Shown in pieces: positions 1 through 8,732 of a DNA stretch of 64,000 nucleotides. The notes beneath the pieces were generated by a model that did not search any database, had not been told where the DNA came from, and saw nothing but the letters and a program-made list of their open reading frames with translations. The translations under genes and the position numbers were made by a program. The stretch covers positions 1 through 64,000 of the forward strand of contig NZ_QEIH01000007.1 in the NCBI RefSeq assembly GCF_003260195.1, in the 5' to 3' direction. Source of the DNA: Lutibacter citreus. Lineage in GTDB: Bacteria; Bacteroidota; Bacteroidia; Flavobacteriales; Flavobacteriaceae. The stretch's first letter is position 1. The number at the start of each line of letters is the position of its first letter.

Positions 1-50
1 CAGTATATAAAATATTATAATAATGAAAGAATTAAACTAAATTTAAAAGG

Positions 51-79
51 AATGAGTCCGATTCAATATCGAACTCATT
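51..79 (-). terminator. Hairpin downstream of the first pseudogene
   Basis: A 12-bp inverted repeat (AATGAGTCCGAT / ATCGAACTCATT, one G-T pair) surrounds a 5-nt loop. Read on the minus strand it follows the end of the pseudogene at 106 and is followed by a short T-rich stretch, so a terminator is likely. The T tract is interrupted, which keeps confidence moderate. Confidence 0.4.
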
Positions 80-105
80 ATTATCAAAATTAATTATAAA
101 TTTGT

Positions 106-1059
106 CTAAACTTTGGGGTGCAGTCTATCATCTTTGAGTTCTTTCGAAACTACAATTAGAAAAGTTTGTGATGGGTCCATATTATTTGACTTAGTTACTA
201 TTTCAATCCCTAATCTCTCATAAGCCTTAAAACAAGGTGTATTTATACCTCCAGAAAAATAATTTTCAACTTTTCTACCAGTAGCATAATAATTAGCTAT
301 TGCCATGATGGGTTTTGATGGATACAAAGTTCCATCAATTTTTACATCATAATATTTAGAAGAGTTAAATCCATCTGGTATACCTTTTTCTTTAAGGTCA
401 TTAACCGCCGTTTTTACATTTTCAAGGGTTACTTTATTGAATAGCATATCTTTTATATTTGAATATTTTTTTAACCTCCTTTCAAGTTTATTCTTCATAG
501 CACAAAACTCTTTTTGAGTAATTCTGTGCGCTACAAAATCAGGGTTTCTTTTTTGCTCTTTTAAAATATATTTATCAACTAGTGGTATAATAGTTGTTAA
601 ATCTTTTTCAACGTCAACTAATAATTCTTCAATCGTTTCATAGTTTTCTTTTTTACGATTTGGTATAAAAGTAAAAATTTTATTATCTGGTTTACTTTCA
701 TAGCTAAATCCAAACTTATTTACCAAAGGATCCTTTAGGGATTTAAGAAGTTCTAAGACTGATAAATTTTGATCATTTTCAGGTGAATTAGTTTGATTAA
801 ATTCAAGATAATAGGAGTAACCATTTGATGTTTGTTTAAAAAAAAGATCAATACAGTCTGAAGATGATCCTGGATAACCCACTGGTATAGCCTAAAATGT
901 TGTGCCAAAATAACGAGACTTTTCAGTACCAATAAAATAATCTAATTCAGCTCCTTTAGACCCTTTTATTCTATGTGAAAACGTAAAATTAGGGTCTTGA
1001 TTGTTTTTATCAATTAACCAATTATATACTGTTTTTTCGTATTCTTTATAATCTATCAT
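106..1059 (-). pseudogene. Nonsense-interrupted gene with a ScoMcrA-like head domain
   Basis: The frame starts at an ATG at 1059 and runs 317 codons to 106, broken by one in-frame TAG at 892-894. The GTG at 882 gives only the downstream 258 residues and is unlikely to be the real start, because the residues before the stop continue the same protein. The stop falls at FGTTF*AIPVGYPG, where a TGG (Trp) would restore it. The C-terminal ~85 residues (MLFNKV... YPSKPIMAIANYYATGRKVENYFSGG) closely resemble residues 1-86 of the McrB-like protein at 31329-34610. That module is similar to the N-terminal head domain of ScoMcrA-type modification-dependent endonucleases. The N-terminal half is not recognised. 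A decayed restriction-related gene is the best reading; readthrough or a base error are alternatives. Confidence 0.75.
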
Positions 1060-1091
1060 TGTTATTTTTTAATTATTTTTCTCCATAACTG

Positions 1092-1193
1092 TCTCCATCT
1101 TTCTTCACAACCATACCCAACTTATTATTAGTTATTATATCATAAGATTGCTTCGTACCTTACAATGACGTTACTGTTACCTGCACATTCATT
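1092..1193. repeat. ~100-bp repeat, copy A (contains a hairpin-repeat core)
   Basis: This stretch aligns with 2079-2176. Shared blocks are TCTCCATCTTTC, CAACCATACC, ATAAGATTGCTTC, AATGACGTTAC and CCTGC.CATTCATT. The inner part (1144-1172) is a member of the dispersed family with an AGATTGCTTC left end and an AATGACGTT tail. It lies between the stop of the EFR1 gene and the start of the upstream pseudogene. Confidence 0.7.
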
Positions 1194-1246
1194 AAAGTGG
1201 ATAATAACCAATTTCGCAGCTCGTAATTTTTTTGAAAACCTTATCT

Positions 1247-2029
1247 TTAAACAAAAAATAAAGGCTCTTTTCTAGTTGAACAATTGAGTAAGAGTCGCTC
1301 TCTAATTTCATTTATTTTTGGATGATCAAATGTTCTCGCTTCTTCCGGACAATACTTTACACAAGCACAACATAAGGTGCACAATTCACCGTCTGTTATA
1401 ACTAAATCTTCTATGCTAATTGCATTGGTAGGACAAACATCAACACAAATACCACATTTATTACATCGTTTATTATCTGTTTCTGGATGAACATTTGCAG
1501 GTAATTGTTTACGCTCTTTATATGGGTAATTACCTGGTATTGTAGGTGCTGTAAGCTTACTTATATGCTTTATTTTTTTAATTACCAACTTGGAAAAATC
1601 CTTGCATTTTTCTAAATCTTGTTTATCAGGTCTGTTCTGCGCTATTGGTTTTTCATTGGATGAATAGGAATGTTCTCCAATAAAAGCAGCGCCAGCAATT
1701 ACCTTAAATCCACAATTATTTGCTATTTCTTGAAGCTCTAAAAGTGAATCATCGTAATCTCTATTCCCATATACAACCACAATTACCGCTGGAGATTGAT
1801 TTGATTGAAACTTTTTCAATGTTTCAATAGCAGTTAATGGTAAACGACCACCATATACAGGAAGTCCAAATATTGTTAAACTATTATTTAAGACAGGTAT
1901 TGATTCTATTTCATTTTCTGAAATATTATATTCTGAAATACGCTTTACTCCTAAATTCTCACCAATTTCTCGAACAATTTTTTGTGTAGTTCCTGTCGGT
2001 GAATAATATATTAGATTTAATGCATCCAT
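1247..2029 (-). CDS. EFR1 family ferrodoxin (flavodoxin-like plus two 4Fe-4S sites)
   Basis: This 260-residue soluble protein joins a flavodoxin-like domain to a bacterial ferredoxin domain. The FMN phosphate loop SPTGTTQ is at 10-16. Two cysteine clusters, CNKCGICVDVCP (189-200) and CTLCCACVKYCP (217-228), each fit one 4Fe-4S cluster. The architecture matches the EFR1 family, thought to shuttle electrons between FMN and iron-sulfur centres; the partner is unknown. The second cluster has the less usual CTLCCAC spacing with an extra Cys. The gene stands alone between two ~100-bp repeats (1092-1193 and 2079-2176), a cassette-like setting. The start at 2029 gives the P-loop at the normal distance from the N terminus. 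Confidence 0.9.
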   Translation of the reverse strand: MDALNLIYYSPTGTTQKIVREIGENLGVKRISEYNISENEIESIPVLNNSLTIFGLPVYGGRLPLTAIETLKKFQSNQSPAVIVVVYGNRDYDDSLLELQEIANNCGFKVIAGAAFIGEHSYSSNEKPIAQNRPDKQDLEKCKDFSKLVIKKIKHISKLTAPTIPGNYPYKERKQLPANVHPETDNKRCNKCGICVDVCPTNAISIEDLVITDGELCTLCCACVKYCPEEARTFDHPKINEIRERLLLNCSTRKEPLFFV

Positions 2030-2078
2030 AGTTTTTTTTGAGGTTATTTTTTATCTAATTTTTTTTCTTTTATACCTT

Positions 2079-2176
2079 TCTCCATCTTTCGCAACCATAC
2101 CAAACTATTATTTTCGTTCTGTTTATAAGATTGCTTCTCACCTAGTAATGACGTTACAGTAACCTGCCCATTCATT
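2079..2176. repeat. ~100-bp repeat, copy B
   Basis: Partner of 1092-1193, in the same orientation, placed 50 bp upstream of the EFR1 start codon. The embedded hairpin-repeat core is at 2127-2155. Each copy precedes a minus-strand gene by 33-50 bp, so repeat plus gene may have moved or duplicated as a unit. From 2177 to about 2640 I see only AT-rich sequence without a supported gene. Confidence 0.7.
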
Positions 2177-2639
2177 GACTTAAATTGACATTACCTAATA
2201 GAATTAGATGCAGTATAGACGGTATTTTGACTCTTAAGTCTTCGTTAAATATTATAGCTTTTATGGAAAAGAATTATTTAACATGTTAAATTAATTTAGC
2301 AATTAAACGAAGGTTAAATGTATGGATATTTTTTGGTTTAGAACGATAATTGAAACCTAAAAATAACATTAATATTTGTTGAAATAAAACAATAAGTATT
2401 AACCAAATCATTTTAAATAATTTAGCCACATAACAATAGCTTTTTAAAATGAATAGATAAAAAGAGTTACTAAATATTTGTGTTTATTTTCATAGAGATT
2501 CTTAGATTTTACAAAGTATTAAAAGTAAGAAATCTAATTTATTTCGCATTATGGAAAACCATAATTCAAAAGAGATACCGTTAATCCTACTTAAATACAT
2601 TTTAAAGCTAAATTTCAGGCCTCTTTTCAATCCTTTTTG

Positions 2640-2930
2640 ATTTTGTAACCTTCTACAAGCTTTAAAGCTGCCTGTCCATATTTGGACATATTAATCTTCA
2701 TATTTCCGTAATTTTATAAAGTCAAAAAATGTGCTAATATCTTAATTAAGGTAAAAGTTAATTAAAGGAACTATACAAACAGTTATCACTCCTCACTGGC
2801 AATTATTTTTCTTAACTCCTAAAAAAATATTTTTTAATTTCAGTTATTATACTATAATTGACTTCTAGACCTTAAGGTCTAACTTTTTCATAGCAATTTA
2901 CCCACATCTCTACGATGTGAGTTTTTTATT
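2640..2930 (+). ncRNA. Candidate structured RNA with terminator
   Basis: No ORF is credible in 2177-3487. Within this interval are local hairpins TGTCCA-TATT-TGGACA and AGACC-TTAA-GGTCT, then CACATC-TCTAC-GATGTG (2903-2919) directly followed by a T run, which is a plus-strand intrinsic terminator. The 13 nt just before the terminator (TTCATAGCAATTT, 2887-2899) recur at 48407-48419, again just before a strong plus-strand terminator and again in a gene-free region; both copies also contain CTTAAGG upstream. Two similar tails suggest one non-coding RNA family, but the 5' end is a guess and no known family was assigned. Confidence 0.4.
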
Positions 2931-3171
2931 TGTAAAATTCACAAAAACCAGTTTTTTTCTAATTTTTAAATTAGAACTATAAATGATCCCAAAAAGAAAA
3001 ATTCTTCATTAATTATTTCCAAAAAGTCTGAAATGAACCTATTTTTTAGATAATTCGATGTAGAATTGTGAAATACACCTTTTTTGTAGTTTGATTATTT
3101 GACAAAATATTTAAATTATCATTGCATTTTAATCGACAAAAAACCACTTATTATGAGAAATAAGAAGCCGT

Positions 3172-3193
3172 TTTTGTGCAAATTTTGTGCACA
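3172..3193. repeat. Two 11-bp repeats of the TTTTGTGCAAA type
   Basis: TTTTGTGCAAA (3172-3182) is followed head-to-tail by TTTTGTGCACA (3183-3193). The same 11-mer occurs three times in tandem at 54607-54639, beside the other tRNA-derived core. Tandem short repeats next to a recombination core fit arm-type integrase or excisionase sites; this is inference. Confidence 0.55.
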
Positions 3194-3232
3194 GATTATT
3201 TTTTAAAGAAAACAAAAACGTCTAAAAACAAA

Positions 3233-3259
3233 ATAACCTACTGAAATTCAGTAGGTTAT
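3233..3259 (-). terminator. Intrinsic terminator downstream of the tRNA-end core
   Basis: A perfect 13-bp inverted repeat (ATAACCTACTGAA / TTCAGTAGGTTAT) with one central base. Read on the minus strand it follows the tRNA 3' end and leads into TTTTGTTTTT, as expected for a tRNA transcription terminator. It suggests that the sequence left of 3263 is, or once was, the natural 3' flank of a tRNA gene. Confidence 0.65.
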
Positions 3260-3262
3260 AAC

Positions 3263-3285
3263 GTGATCGCGATAGGATTCGAACC
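3263..3285 (-). other. tRNA 3'-end derived attachment-like core (left copy)
   Basis: The 23 bp GTGATCGCGATAGGATTCGAACC are identical to 54450-54472. On the minus strand they read as a tRNA T-loop plus the 3' acceptor strand and discriminator base. Beyond the core the T-stem does not pair (an extra G) and no D-arm or anticodon arm follows, so this is not a working tRNA. About 65 bp to the right, TAGCTACCATAATATTTGATAATA resembles sequence just left of the other core (54338 on). Best read as one end of an integrated element. Confidence 0.55.
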
Positions 3286-3487
3286 CTATCCACAAGCCCT
3301 TAAAAATAAAGGGATTAACTTTTCCTTGTTGCGTTTTGTTGACCGATTAGCTACCATAATATTTGATAATACTTCAATCGATTTGACCTTCGGTCTAATT
3401 ATAAAGATACAAAATTAGCACTACTAAACAGCTATAAATAGCTTCAAATTTTATGGGCTTTTTCAAAAAAAATCTATAATTTAGGAT

Positions 3488-5026
3488 TTAATCTTCTAAA
3501 AATATTTCTTTAAACTGACCTTCAATACTAATAATTTCATCAGCTGTTAATTCCACAAACTCATTCTTTTGAGCTCTCTTTGAAAGCAGCCCTTGATTCT
3601 GTTCTAAAAAACGAATTAACAAGGCAACCATTTTATCTGGCATTTCAAATGTATTCTCCAGAAAATACTTCATTTCATCAAATTTGCGTAAATAATTCAC
3701 CTCATCAGGAATTACATTTTCTAGAGTATCATTCACACAATCATATAAAAATTCAGCTTGCAATGTAGCATCAAAATATTTATATAAATCAATTGTATTA
3801 TTTAAAACTTCAACATTGTTGTTTTCAGTTTTTTGCCATTTTATAAATTCTAATAACGAATGTGAATACGATTCTAACACCTTTCTATAATCGGTAATAT
3901 GGTTCAATATTGAAGCTGAGATTGGAAATATTATACCCTGTTGAGCAAAATTCATTTTGGCTAAAATATGATGAATTAAATACCGATGTATTCTCCCATT
4001 ACCATCAACAAATGGATGAATGAATACAAAGCCAAAAGCAATATTAGCAGCAATTAAAACAGCATTAAAGCTTGACTGTTCCATTCTTTCAAAACTTTCT
4101 ATTAGTCCATTTATCAACTCTTCAACATCTTGCCATTTCGCAGAGATGTGTTCCGGTATTGGTTCTCCTGACATTCTATCGTGCTCCCCTACAAAACCAG
4201 CTTCTTTCCTAAACCCCATTTTAACAAACCTACTATTCTCTATTACCATTTGCTGCAATCTTATCAGCTCCTCTTTGCTTAAGTTTTTGGTACCCGCCTG
4301 CCCTATTGTCTTTCCCCATAGAACTGCTCTTTTATTTGTAGGATTTTCACCTTCAATTGTAAAAGATGCTTTAGAATCTTTTAATAATAAAAATGCTGAA
4401 GCTCGTTGCAAAGCATCTTTTCTAATATTTTTCAGATAATCACTCTTTTTTACCTCTAAGTTAGCCTCAATATATTTTTCTAGCTTTTCAGTCTTAAAAA
4501 TTAATGGACAAAAATTAGGTGTTCCTGGTAAATTATTTACAATACGTTGTCTTGAAACATTTGAACCTTGAATTGCATATTGAATTTTACCATCTATCAA
4601 TGCTACAAAATTTCCCGACTTTAAATTTGGAATGTTTAATTGTTGATTAAATAACCATTCATATAAAAACCATATTTTACGACTATATTGTCCTAAAGGT
4701 TCTATTTGAACCAACTCCTCTATTTCCTTAACAGATAATCTTTCAAATAGTTTTTTAAAAAATAATAAGTTAACACCCTCATATCTTAAAGCAAATATCA
4801 ATTGCTTATAAAGAGATTCTGCTGGTCGATGTCGCGGTGTAAATACCTGCCATTCCTCTGTTTTATATTGTCGGTTTTTAGTACTTATTAATGCTAATTT
4901 AAATGGCATAGGTATTTCTAGTTTAAATACCTCTATTAATGCTCCATACCCCACTAAACTACCAATTTCAGGAACAGTTCTCCCGTGAAAAACAGTTATA
5001 TTTTGTGAAAAAAACTTAATTTCCAT
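3488..5026 (-). CDS. Fic family protein (class II, inhibitory helix upstream)
   Basis: A 512-residue predicted protein AMPylator that would transfer AMP from ATP to hydroxyl side chains of target proteins. The Fic motif HPFVDGNGRIHR is complete at 337-348, including the catalytic His and the phosphate-binding Gly-Asn-Gly-Arg. A class II inhibitory motif SFTIEGE at 221-227 precedes it, with E225 positioned to block productive ATP binding, so activity is expected to be autoinhibited. The N-terminal ~200 residues and a C-terminal winged-helix-like tail are typical of the large stand-alone Fic proteins of Bacteroidota. It is a single gene with no toxin-antitoxin partner beside it. Confidence 0.9.
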   Translation of the reverse strand: MEIKFFSQNITVFHGRTVPEIGSLVGYGALIEVFKLEIPMPFKLALISTKNRQYKTEEWQVFTPRHRPAESLYKQLIFALRYEGVNLLFFKKLFERLSVKEIEELVQIEPLGQYSRKIWFLYEWLFNQQLNIPNLKSGNFVALIDGKIQYAIQGSNVSRQRIVNNLPGTPNFCPLIFKTEKLEKYIEANLEVKKSDYLKNIRKDALQRASAFLLLKDSKASFTIEGENPTNKRAVLWGKTIGQAGTKNLSKEELIRLQQMVIENSRFVKMGFRKEAGFVGEHDRMSGEPIPEHISAKWQDVEELINGLIESFERMEQSSFNAVLIAANIAFGFVFIHPFVDGNGRIHRYLIHHILAKMNFAQQGIIFPISASILNHITDYRKVLESYSHSLLEFIKWQKTENNNVEVLNNTIDLYKYFDATLQAEFLYDCVNDTLENVIPDEVNYLRKFDEMKYFLENTFEMPDKMVALLIRFLEQNQGLLSKRAQKNEFVELTADEIISIEGQFKEIFLED

Positions 5027-5227
5027 ATCTATTTGTGAAATATAATTAAATCAAATATACGTGAAAATCAATTATAAGCTATGAAAAACACTTAATATTA
5101 TTTAATATTTATGAAAAACACTTATATATTTTAGGTTTTAAGGTAGATCGAATGCTATAAATTATATGCAAATAAATACAATAATATCTATATCTACCTT
5201 TTTATATGTATAAACATATAAAAAAAT

Positions 5228-5431
5228 TTAAGATACCTTACTCAGATATTCATTCACAATTTCTAGTTTAATACCGCTATAATCTGAGAATTCTTCTGAA
5301 GTTATAAATTGGTGTTTCTGTTTTCCGAAATGTAATTTCATTGTATTTAAAAGTTTACGCCCATATCTTTCACTACGCCCAGTGATGCACTGAATATCTT
5401 TTGGATATATACACGTTCTTACAATTTTCAT
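5228..5431 (-). CDS. Small hypothetical protein (67 aa)
   Basis: A short basic protein starting MKIVRTCIYPKDIQ, with GRSERYGRKLLNTMKLHFGK followed by an acidic helix-rich half. The pattern suggests a small helical, perhaps helix-turn-helix-like, DNA-binding protein, but no family is certain. It is divergent from the plus-strand cassette starting at 5582, so the 150 bp between them should carry both promoters. A regulator of that cassette is possible from position only. Confidence 0.55.
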   Translation of the reverse strand: MKIVRTCIYPKDIQCITGRSERYGRKLLNTMKLHFGKQKHQFITSEEFSDYSGIKLEIVNEYLSKVS

Positions 5432-5581
5432 ACACTATCTATACTTTATCCTACTATAATACTAAACGAACCTATACCCTATTTCGGAATTAAAAGTTCA
5501 TTTCGGATTGAATGGATTCCTATTTTTGATTTTCCTTATAAAGATAGCTTCATTTGTTTGAATTTAAAAATTTATAACATT

Positions 5582-6337
5582 ATGGCTAAACAAACTGGTA
5601 TTATTAAATTAAAAGGAACCATTGGTGGTATTTCCTTTTATAAAACAAGTGATGGACACCTTGCTCGTGAAAAAGGCGGTGTGGACAAATCTAGAATTGC
5701 AAACGATCCTGCGTTTCAAAGAACTCGTGAAAATGGTTCTGAATTTGGTGCTGCAGGTAAAGGCGGTAAAACACTTAGAAGCGCAATTCGTATTTTATTA
5801 CAAAATGCAAAAGACAAAAGAGTTGTTAGTAGATTAACTACCCAACTTCTAAAAGTTGTTAAAACCGATACATCAAACGCGCGTGGTTTAAGAACTATTC
5901 AAGATGGTAATATGAGTTCTTTAAAAGGTTTTGAATTTAACTTGAATGGAAAACTTGGTTCAACTTTATTTACTCCTTTTACAACTACTTTTGATAGAGT
6001 ATCTGGAGATGCGACATTAGATATTGCGGCATTTGCTCCTATGGTTAGAGTTGCTGCTCCTGCAGGAACAACGCATTTTAAAGTTGTGGCTGGTGTATCT
6101 GATTTAGATTTTGCAAATGAAAGTTCATCTTTTCAGAATGATGAAACTGCAATTTTGCCTTACGATAATGCAAACACAGCAACGGCTGCGTTAACAATGA
6201 GTGCTCCTGCAAATTCAACCCAACCTGTAATTATTGTTTTAGGTATTGAGTTTTACCAAGAAGTAAATGGACAAATGTACACTTTGAAAAATGGTGCATA
6301 TAATGCTTTATCAATTGTAGAAATTGATACTGTATAA
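5582..6337 (+). CDS. DUF6266-like conserved protein, first gene of a four-gene cassette
   Basis: Begins MAKQTGIIKLKGTIGGISFYK. This start at 5582 is preferred over an upstream TTG at 5558, because the conserved region begins exactly there. The first ~75 residues are glycine- and lysine-rich and resemble the start of DUF6266-type proteins. The rest is rich in Ala, Thr and Asn with alternating beta-strand character, as in exported or structural proteins, but no signal peptide is visible. Its stop overlaps the next start (TAATG at 6335-6339), implying translational coupling. Function unknown; the link to a holin-like gene downstream suggests a phage-tail-like or lysis-related role, as inference. 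Confidence 0.7.
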   Translation: MAKQTGIIKLKGTIGGISFYKTSDGHLAREKGGVDKSRIANDPAFQRTRENGSEFGAAGKGGKTLRSAIRILLQNAKDKRVVSRLTTQLLKVVKTDTSNARGLRTIQDGNMSSLKGFEFNLNGKLGSTLFTPFTTTFDRVSGDATLDIAAFAPMVRVAAPAGTTHFKVVAGVSDLDFANESSSFQNDETAILPYDNANTATAALTMSAPANSTQPVIIVLGIEFYQEVNGQMYTLKNGAYNALSIVEIDTV

Positions 6338-6732
6338 TGCATTTCCTTTTACATAGAACTTATTTAAAAGAGGGCACCAATGGGGTCCTCTTTTATAAAG
6401 GTGCCTTCTTTGGTTTTATAATTGAATTGCCTTGGAAGGAAAACAAACGATCCTTTTCTTGTATTCCTGAAGGTGTTTATACTCTAAAACCTCGCTTTTC
6501 TGAAAAGTTTAAACATCATTTACAGTTGGAAAATGTTGAAGGTAGAAGCTTAATATTAATTCACCCTGCTAATGATGCTAAAAAAGAATTGCGTGGTTGC
6601 ATTGCTCCTATTAGTTCACTTACAGGAATTGGAAAAGGATTGACTTCAACGCCTTTATTTCAAAAAATTGTATCGCTATGCTACCAAGCATTTGAACGAA
6701 AAGAAAAAGTAATCTTAACCATTAAATCATAA
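6337..6732 (+). CDS. DUF5675 family protein
   Basis: A 131-residue protein of the DUF5675 family. The motif IHPANDAKKELRGCI places a conserved His 13 residues before a Cys, recalling the His/Gly-Cys arrangement of L,D-transpeptidase catalytic sites. A cell-wall-active role is therefore plausible but unproven. It overlaps the upstream stop by one base and is 3 bp from the next gene, so the four genes 5582-7179 form one operon. In Bacteroidota this family is often found with phage-like structural or lysis genes. Confidence 0.8.
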   Translation: MHFLLHRTYLKEGTNGVLFYKGAFFGFIIELPWKENKRSFSCIPEGVYTLKPRFSEKFKHHLQLENVEGRSLILIHPANDAKKELRGCIAPISSLTGIGKGLTSTPLFQKIVSLCYQAFERKEKVILTIKS

Positions 6733-6735
6733 ATT

Positions 6736-6975
6736 ATGAACTTAAAACAACGTTATAAAAAACCTACTCCTCCATTTTTTAGAAAATTAAGAAACATTGG
6801 AATTGCATTGGCCACAGCTGGTGGTGTTATTATTGCTGCTCCAATTTCATTACCTGCTGCAGTAATTACTATTGCAACTTATTTAACAGTTGCCGGAACG
6901 GTAGCTACGGCTGTAAGCCAAGCTGTTGTTTCTGATAAAAAGAAAGACAAAGATTTAGATTCTAAAATTAACTAA
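6736..6975 (+). CDS. Small membrane protein (79 aa)
   Basis: A basic N terminus (MNLKQRYKKPTPPFFRKL) precedes a long Ala/Ile/Val-rich stretch at about 20-68 that can form one or two membrane helices with small-residue packing, then a charged tail (DKKKDKDLDSK). The size and layout resemble small holin-like or pore proteins. It lies between the DUF5675 gene and a second small membrane protein. Function is inferred from context only. Confidence 0.65.
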   Translation: MNLKQRYKKPTPPFFRKLRNIGIALATAGGVIIAAPISLPAAVITIATYLTVAGTVATAVSQAVVSDKKKDKDLDSKIN

Positions 6976-6996
6976 CTCATAAATTTAGAAATTGAA

Positions 6997-7179
6997 GTGG
7001 GAAACAATATTCAAATAAAGTCTGGGGTTATAGGTGGGACTTTGCTATCCACTGTTTTAAATATAAGCTTAAACGATGTGATTTTTACTGTTGTTATGGC
7101 TGCTATTGGAGCTGTTGTTAGTTTTTTTGTATCTCTAGTTCTAAGAAAACTATTTGAAAACAAAAAAAAGCCTAGCTAA
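6997..7179 (+). CDS. Small single-helix membrane protein (60 aa), holin-like
   Basis: Starts at a GTG (6997). Residues about 25-50 form a single hydrophobic helix (VIFTVVMAAIGAVVSFFVSLVL), followed by a basic cytoplasmic-type tail (RKLFENKKKPS). The stop lies inside the terminator hairpin at 7163-7200, marking it as the last gene of the cassette. Together with the preceding membrane protein and DUF5675 it could form a lysis module. Confidence 0.6.
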   Translation: MGNNIQIKSGVIGGTLLSTVLNISLNDVIFTVVMAAIGAVVSFFVSLVLRKLFENKKKPS

Positions 7180-7200
7180 ATTTTAAGTCAGGCTTTTTTT
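7163..7200 (+). terminator. Intrinsic terminator of the DUF5675 cassette
   Basis: An 11-bp perfect stem AAAAAAAGCCT / AGGCTTTTTTT with a 16-nt loop; the 3' strand ends in seven T. The stop codon of the last cassette gene lies in the loop. The A/T symmetry means it could also work in the opposite direction. Confidence 0.8.
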
Positions 7201-7391
7201 ATATGCATTGTTAGTATATTTGGCGAAACGATTTGCTAATAATAGAATTTTTCTATTTTCTGAGATTTGTCTGTTGTGAAATTAACCGTAACAACTTTTA
7301 AATCCCACGATTCAATTATTACCTTGTTTGTTGTTTTTTCGATCTTACTTGTAATTATACGTGTTGTTAGTATTGGTTGTAAATTCAATTA

Positions 7392-7850
7392 TTATTCTGA
7401 CGCAGTTCTAACTTTTAACCGAATAATTGCGAACATTACGCTTTGAAATACAGTAATGAAACTATTGAGTAATTCATCAAAATCAGTAATTTTATCGCTT
7501 CTATAAAATCGAATTTTCCCTTTATTATCTGCTCCATATATTCGACAAGGATAATCTTCAGAAGACCAATTCGTTGATTTCAAAGTCATTTTTTCTATTC
7601 TTTTTGATTCGTAGGTTATTTGTGTAACTGCTATAAAATCTTGAACGTCCCATCTGCATTCCTTATCTCTAAAATCAACGGTCAGAAATCCATAACTATT
7701 ATTAAGGTTGATTCCTGTTCCTAAGAAATTTTTCACTTCAAATTGAATGTTGTCAGTGTTGACTACCTCTTCAACTAATTCAAGTTGTTCACTCATAAAT
7801 TTTTCTATAAAACTCAGCCAAGCTTTACGTAGATCATTTTGTGAATTCAT
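7392..7850 (-). CDS. Hypothetical protein (152 aa)
   Basis: A soluble, acidic N-terminal helix (LRKAWLSFIEKFMSEQLELVEEVV) is followed by a beta-rich middle and a C-terminal helix ending in MFAIIRLKVRTASE. I do not recognise a family. It stands alone with about 200 bp on either side, in the accessory zone that holds the intron and the SLATT gene. Confidence 0.6.
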   Translation of the reverse strand: MNSQNDLRKAWLSFIEKFMSEQLELVEEVVNTDNIQFEVKNFLGTGINLNNSYGFLTVDFRDKECRWDVQDFIAVTQITYESKRIEKMTLKSTNWSSEDYPCRIYGADNKGKIRFYRSDKITDFDELLNSFITVFQSVMFAIIRLKVRTASE

Positions 7851-8048
7851 ATTTGTTTTCTCTATTTGTAATCATTTTACCGTTTAATTTTATCATTACT
7901 CTTTTTGCTCTAAATCTGAATACTTTAAAAGGCTTTTTCTACTGTAATTTGTCGAACGAAAATATCAGTCGAGCCATTTATACTAACGATTTTTGGTATG
8001 TTTTGTTGAGTGTTTAAGCACTAAATTTAGTAAATAATTACTGACCAA

Positions 8049-8069
8049 GAAAATCCCTTTAGGATTTTC
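8049..8069. other. Hairpin 40 bp upstream of the group II intron
   Basis: A perfect 8-bp stem GAAAATCC / GGATTTTC around a 5-nt loop. Group IIC introns usually insert just downstream of terminator-like hairpins. This one is about 40 bp from the intron start, further than usual, so its role as the target is uncertain. Confidence 0.45.
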
Positions 8070-8109
8070 GTAAGTGTGCTAGAACCAAACAATAAAATAT
8101 ACCAGTTGT

Positions 8110-8732
8110 GTGTGCCCAGCATGGGCATCTTTAATTTACTGAAAGGTAAATAATTAATCTAGAGGGTGCAAGTCCCTTATGGGCAAGGGTAACGCTTTGA
8201 ACCATTAGTAAGTCGCAAGGTTGTTAACCGTGAGGTTAGAATTGAAGGAAGCGAGACTACAAAACTCGGTACTGACGAACAGGAATCGTATATGAGGCAT
8301 ATAAACTTGGGTAAGCAAGCACATCATTGTAACGCCCAACGAATACCAAAAGGGTTTATATGTAGATACGGCAGTAATTGAGAGAAAGAAGATGTTATTA
8401 CCTGGGGAGGTCTCTGTAATCACGAGTTGATATAGCAGAGAAGTCAGCAGAGGTCATAGTACCTACCAGAAATGAGCTGTGTAAAATCACAGAGGTCTCA
8501 CAAGTAGGGAAGGACTGAACATTAATCTTTCTGAAATTGAATTGGGAGTAATTTCTACGTTACTGATAGTATTCTAGTAGAATTATAGCCTTTTATAAAA
8601 GTAGGAAATAGCTTCAACTGGTGTAAAGAGCGGTTGTAGAGATGATTAATGAACCGCCGTATACGAGACCCGTATGTACGGTGGTGTGAGAGGCGCACTC
8701 CGTTCAATTATGGACGGAGCCGTCTACTCGAT
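8110..8732 (+). mobile_element. Group IIC intron lacking its reverse transcriptase ORF
   Basis: The 5' end GTGTGCCCAGCATGGGC, the GAGGGTGCAAGTCCCTTA segment, GAAGGAAGCGAGAC, ACCTGGGGAGGTCT, CAGAGGTCATAGTACC and GGGAAGGACTGAAC occur in the order of domains I-III of Oceanobacillus-type group IIC introns. Domain V (8651-8692) reads GAACCGCCGTATACG...GTACGGTGGT with the CGC triad typical of IIC. Domain VI is the CTCCGT/ACGGAG hairpin, and the 3' end is CTACTCGAT. Domain IV, between the GGACTGAAC block and domain V, has room for only about 130 nt, so the intron-encoded protein is missing. It would need a maturase in trans to splice or move. The 3' boundary coincides with the stop of the convergent SLATT gene. 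Confidence 0.9.

Noticed and set aside
3263..3345. Possible tRNA gene on the minus strand
   Set aside because: The T-stem has an extra G and does not pair, the candidate anticodon loop lacks the universal U33, and no D-arm is present. Only the 3' end is tRNA-derived.
4020..4439. Plus-strand 139-codon ORF
   Set aside because: Lies wholly inside the Fic gene on the opposite strand, which has full catalytic and inhibitory motifs.
8205..8423. Minus-strand 72-codon ORF
   Set aside because: Lies inside the ribozyme domains of the group II intron, whose sequence is constrained by RNA structure.
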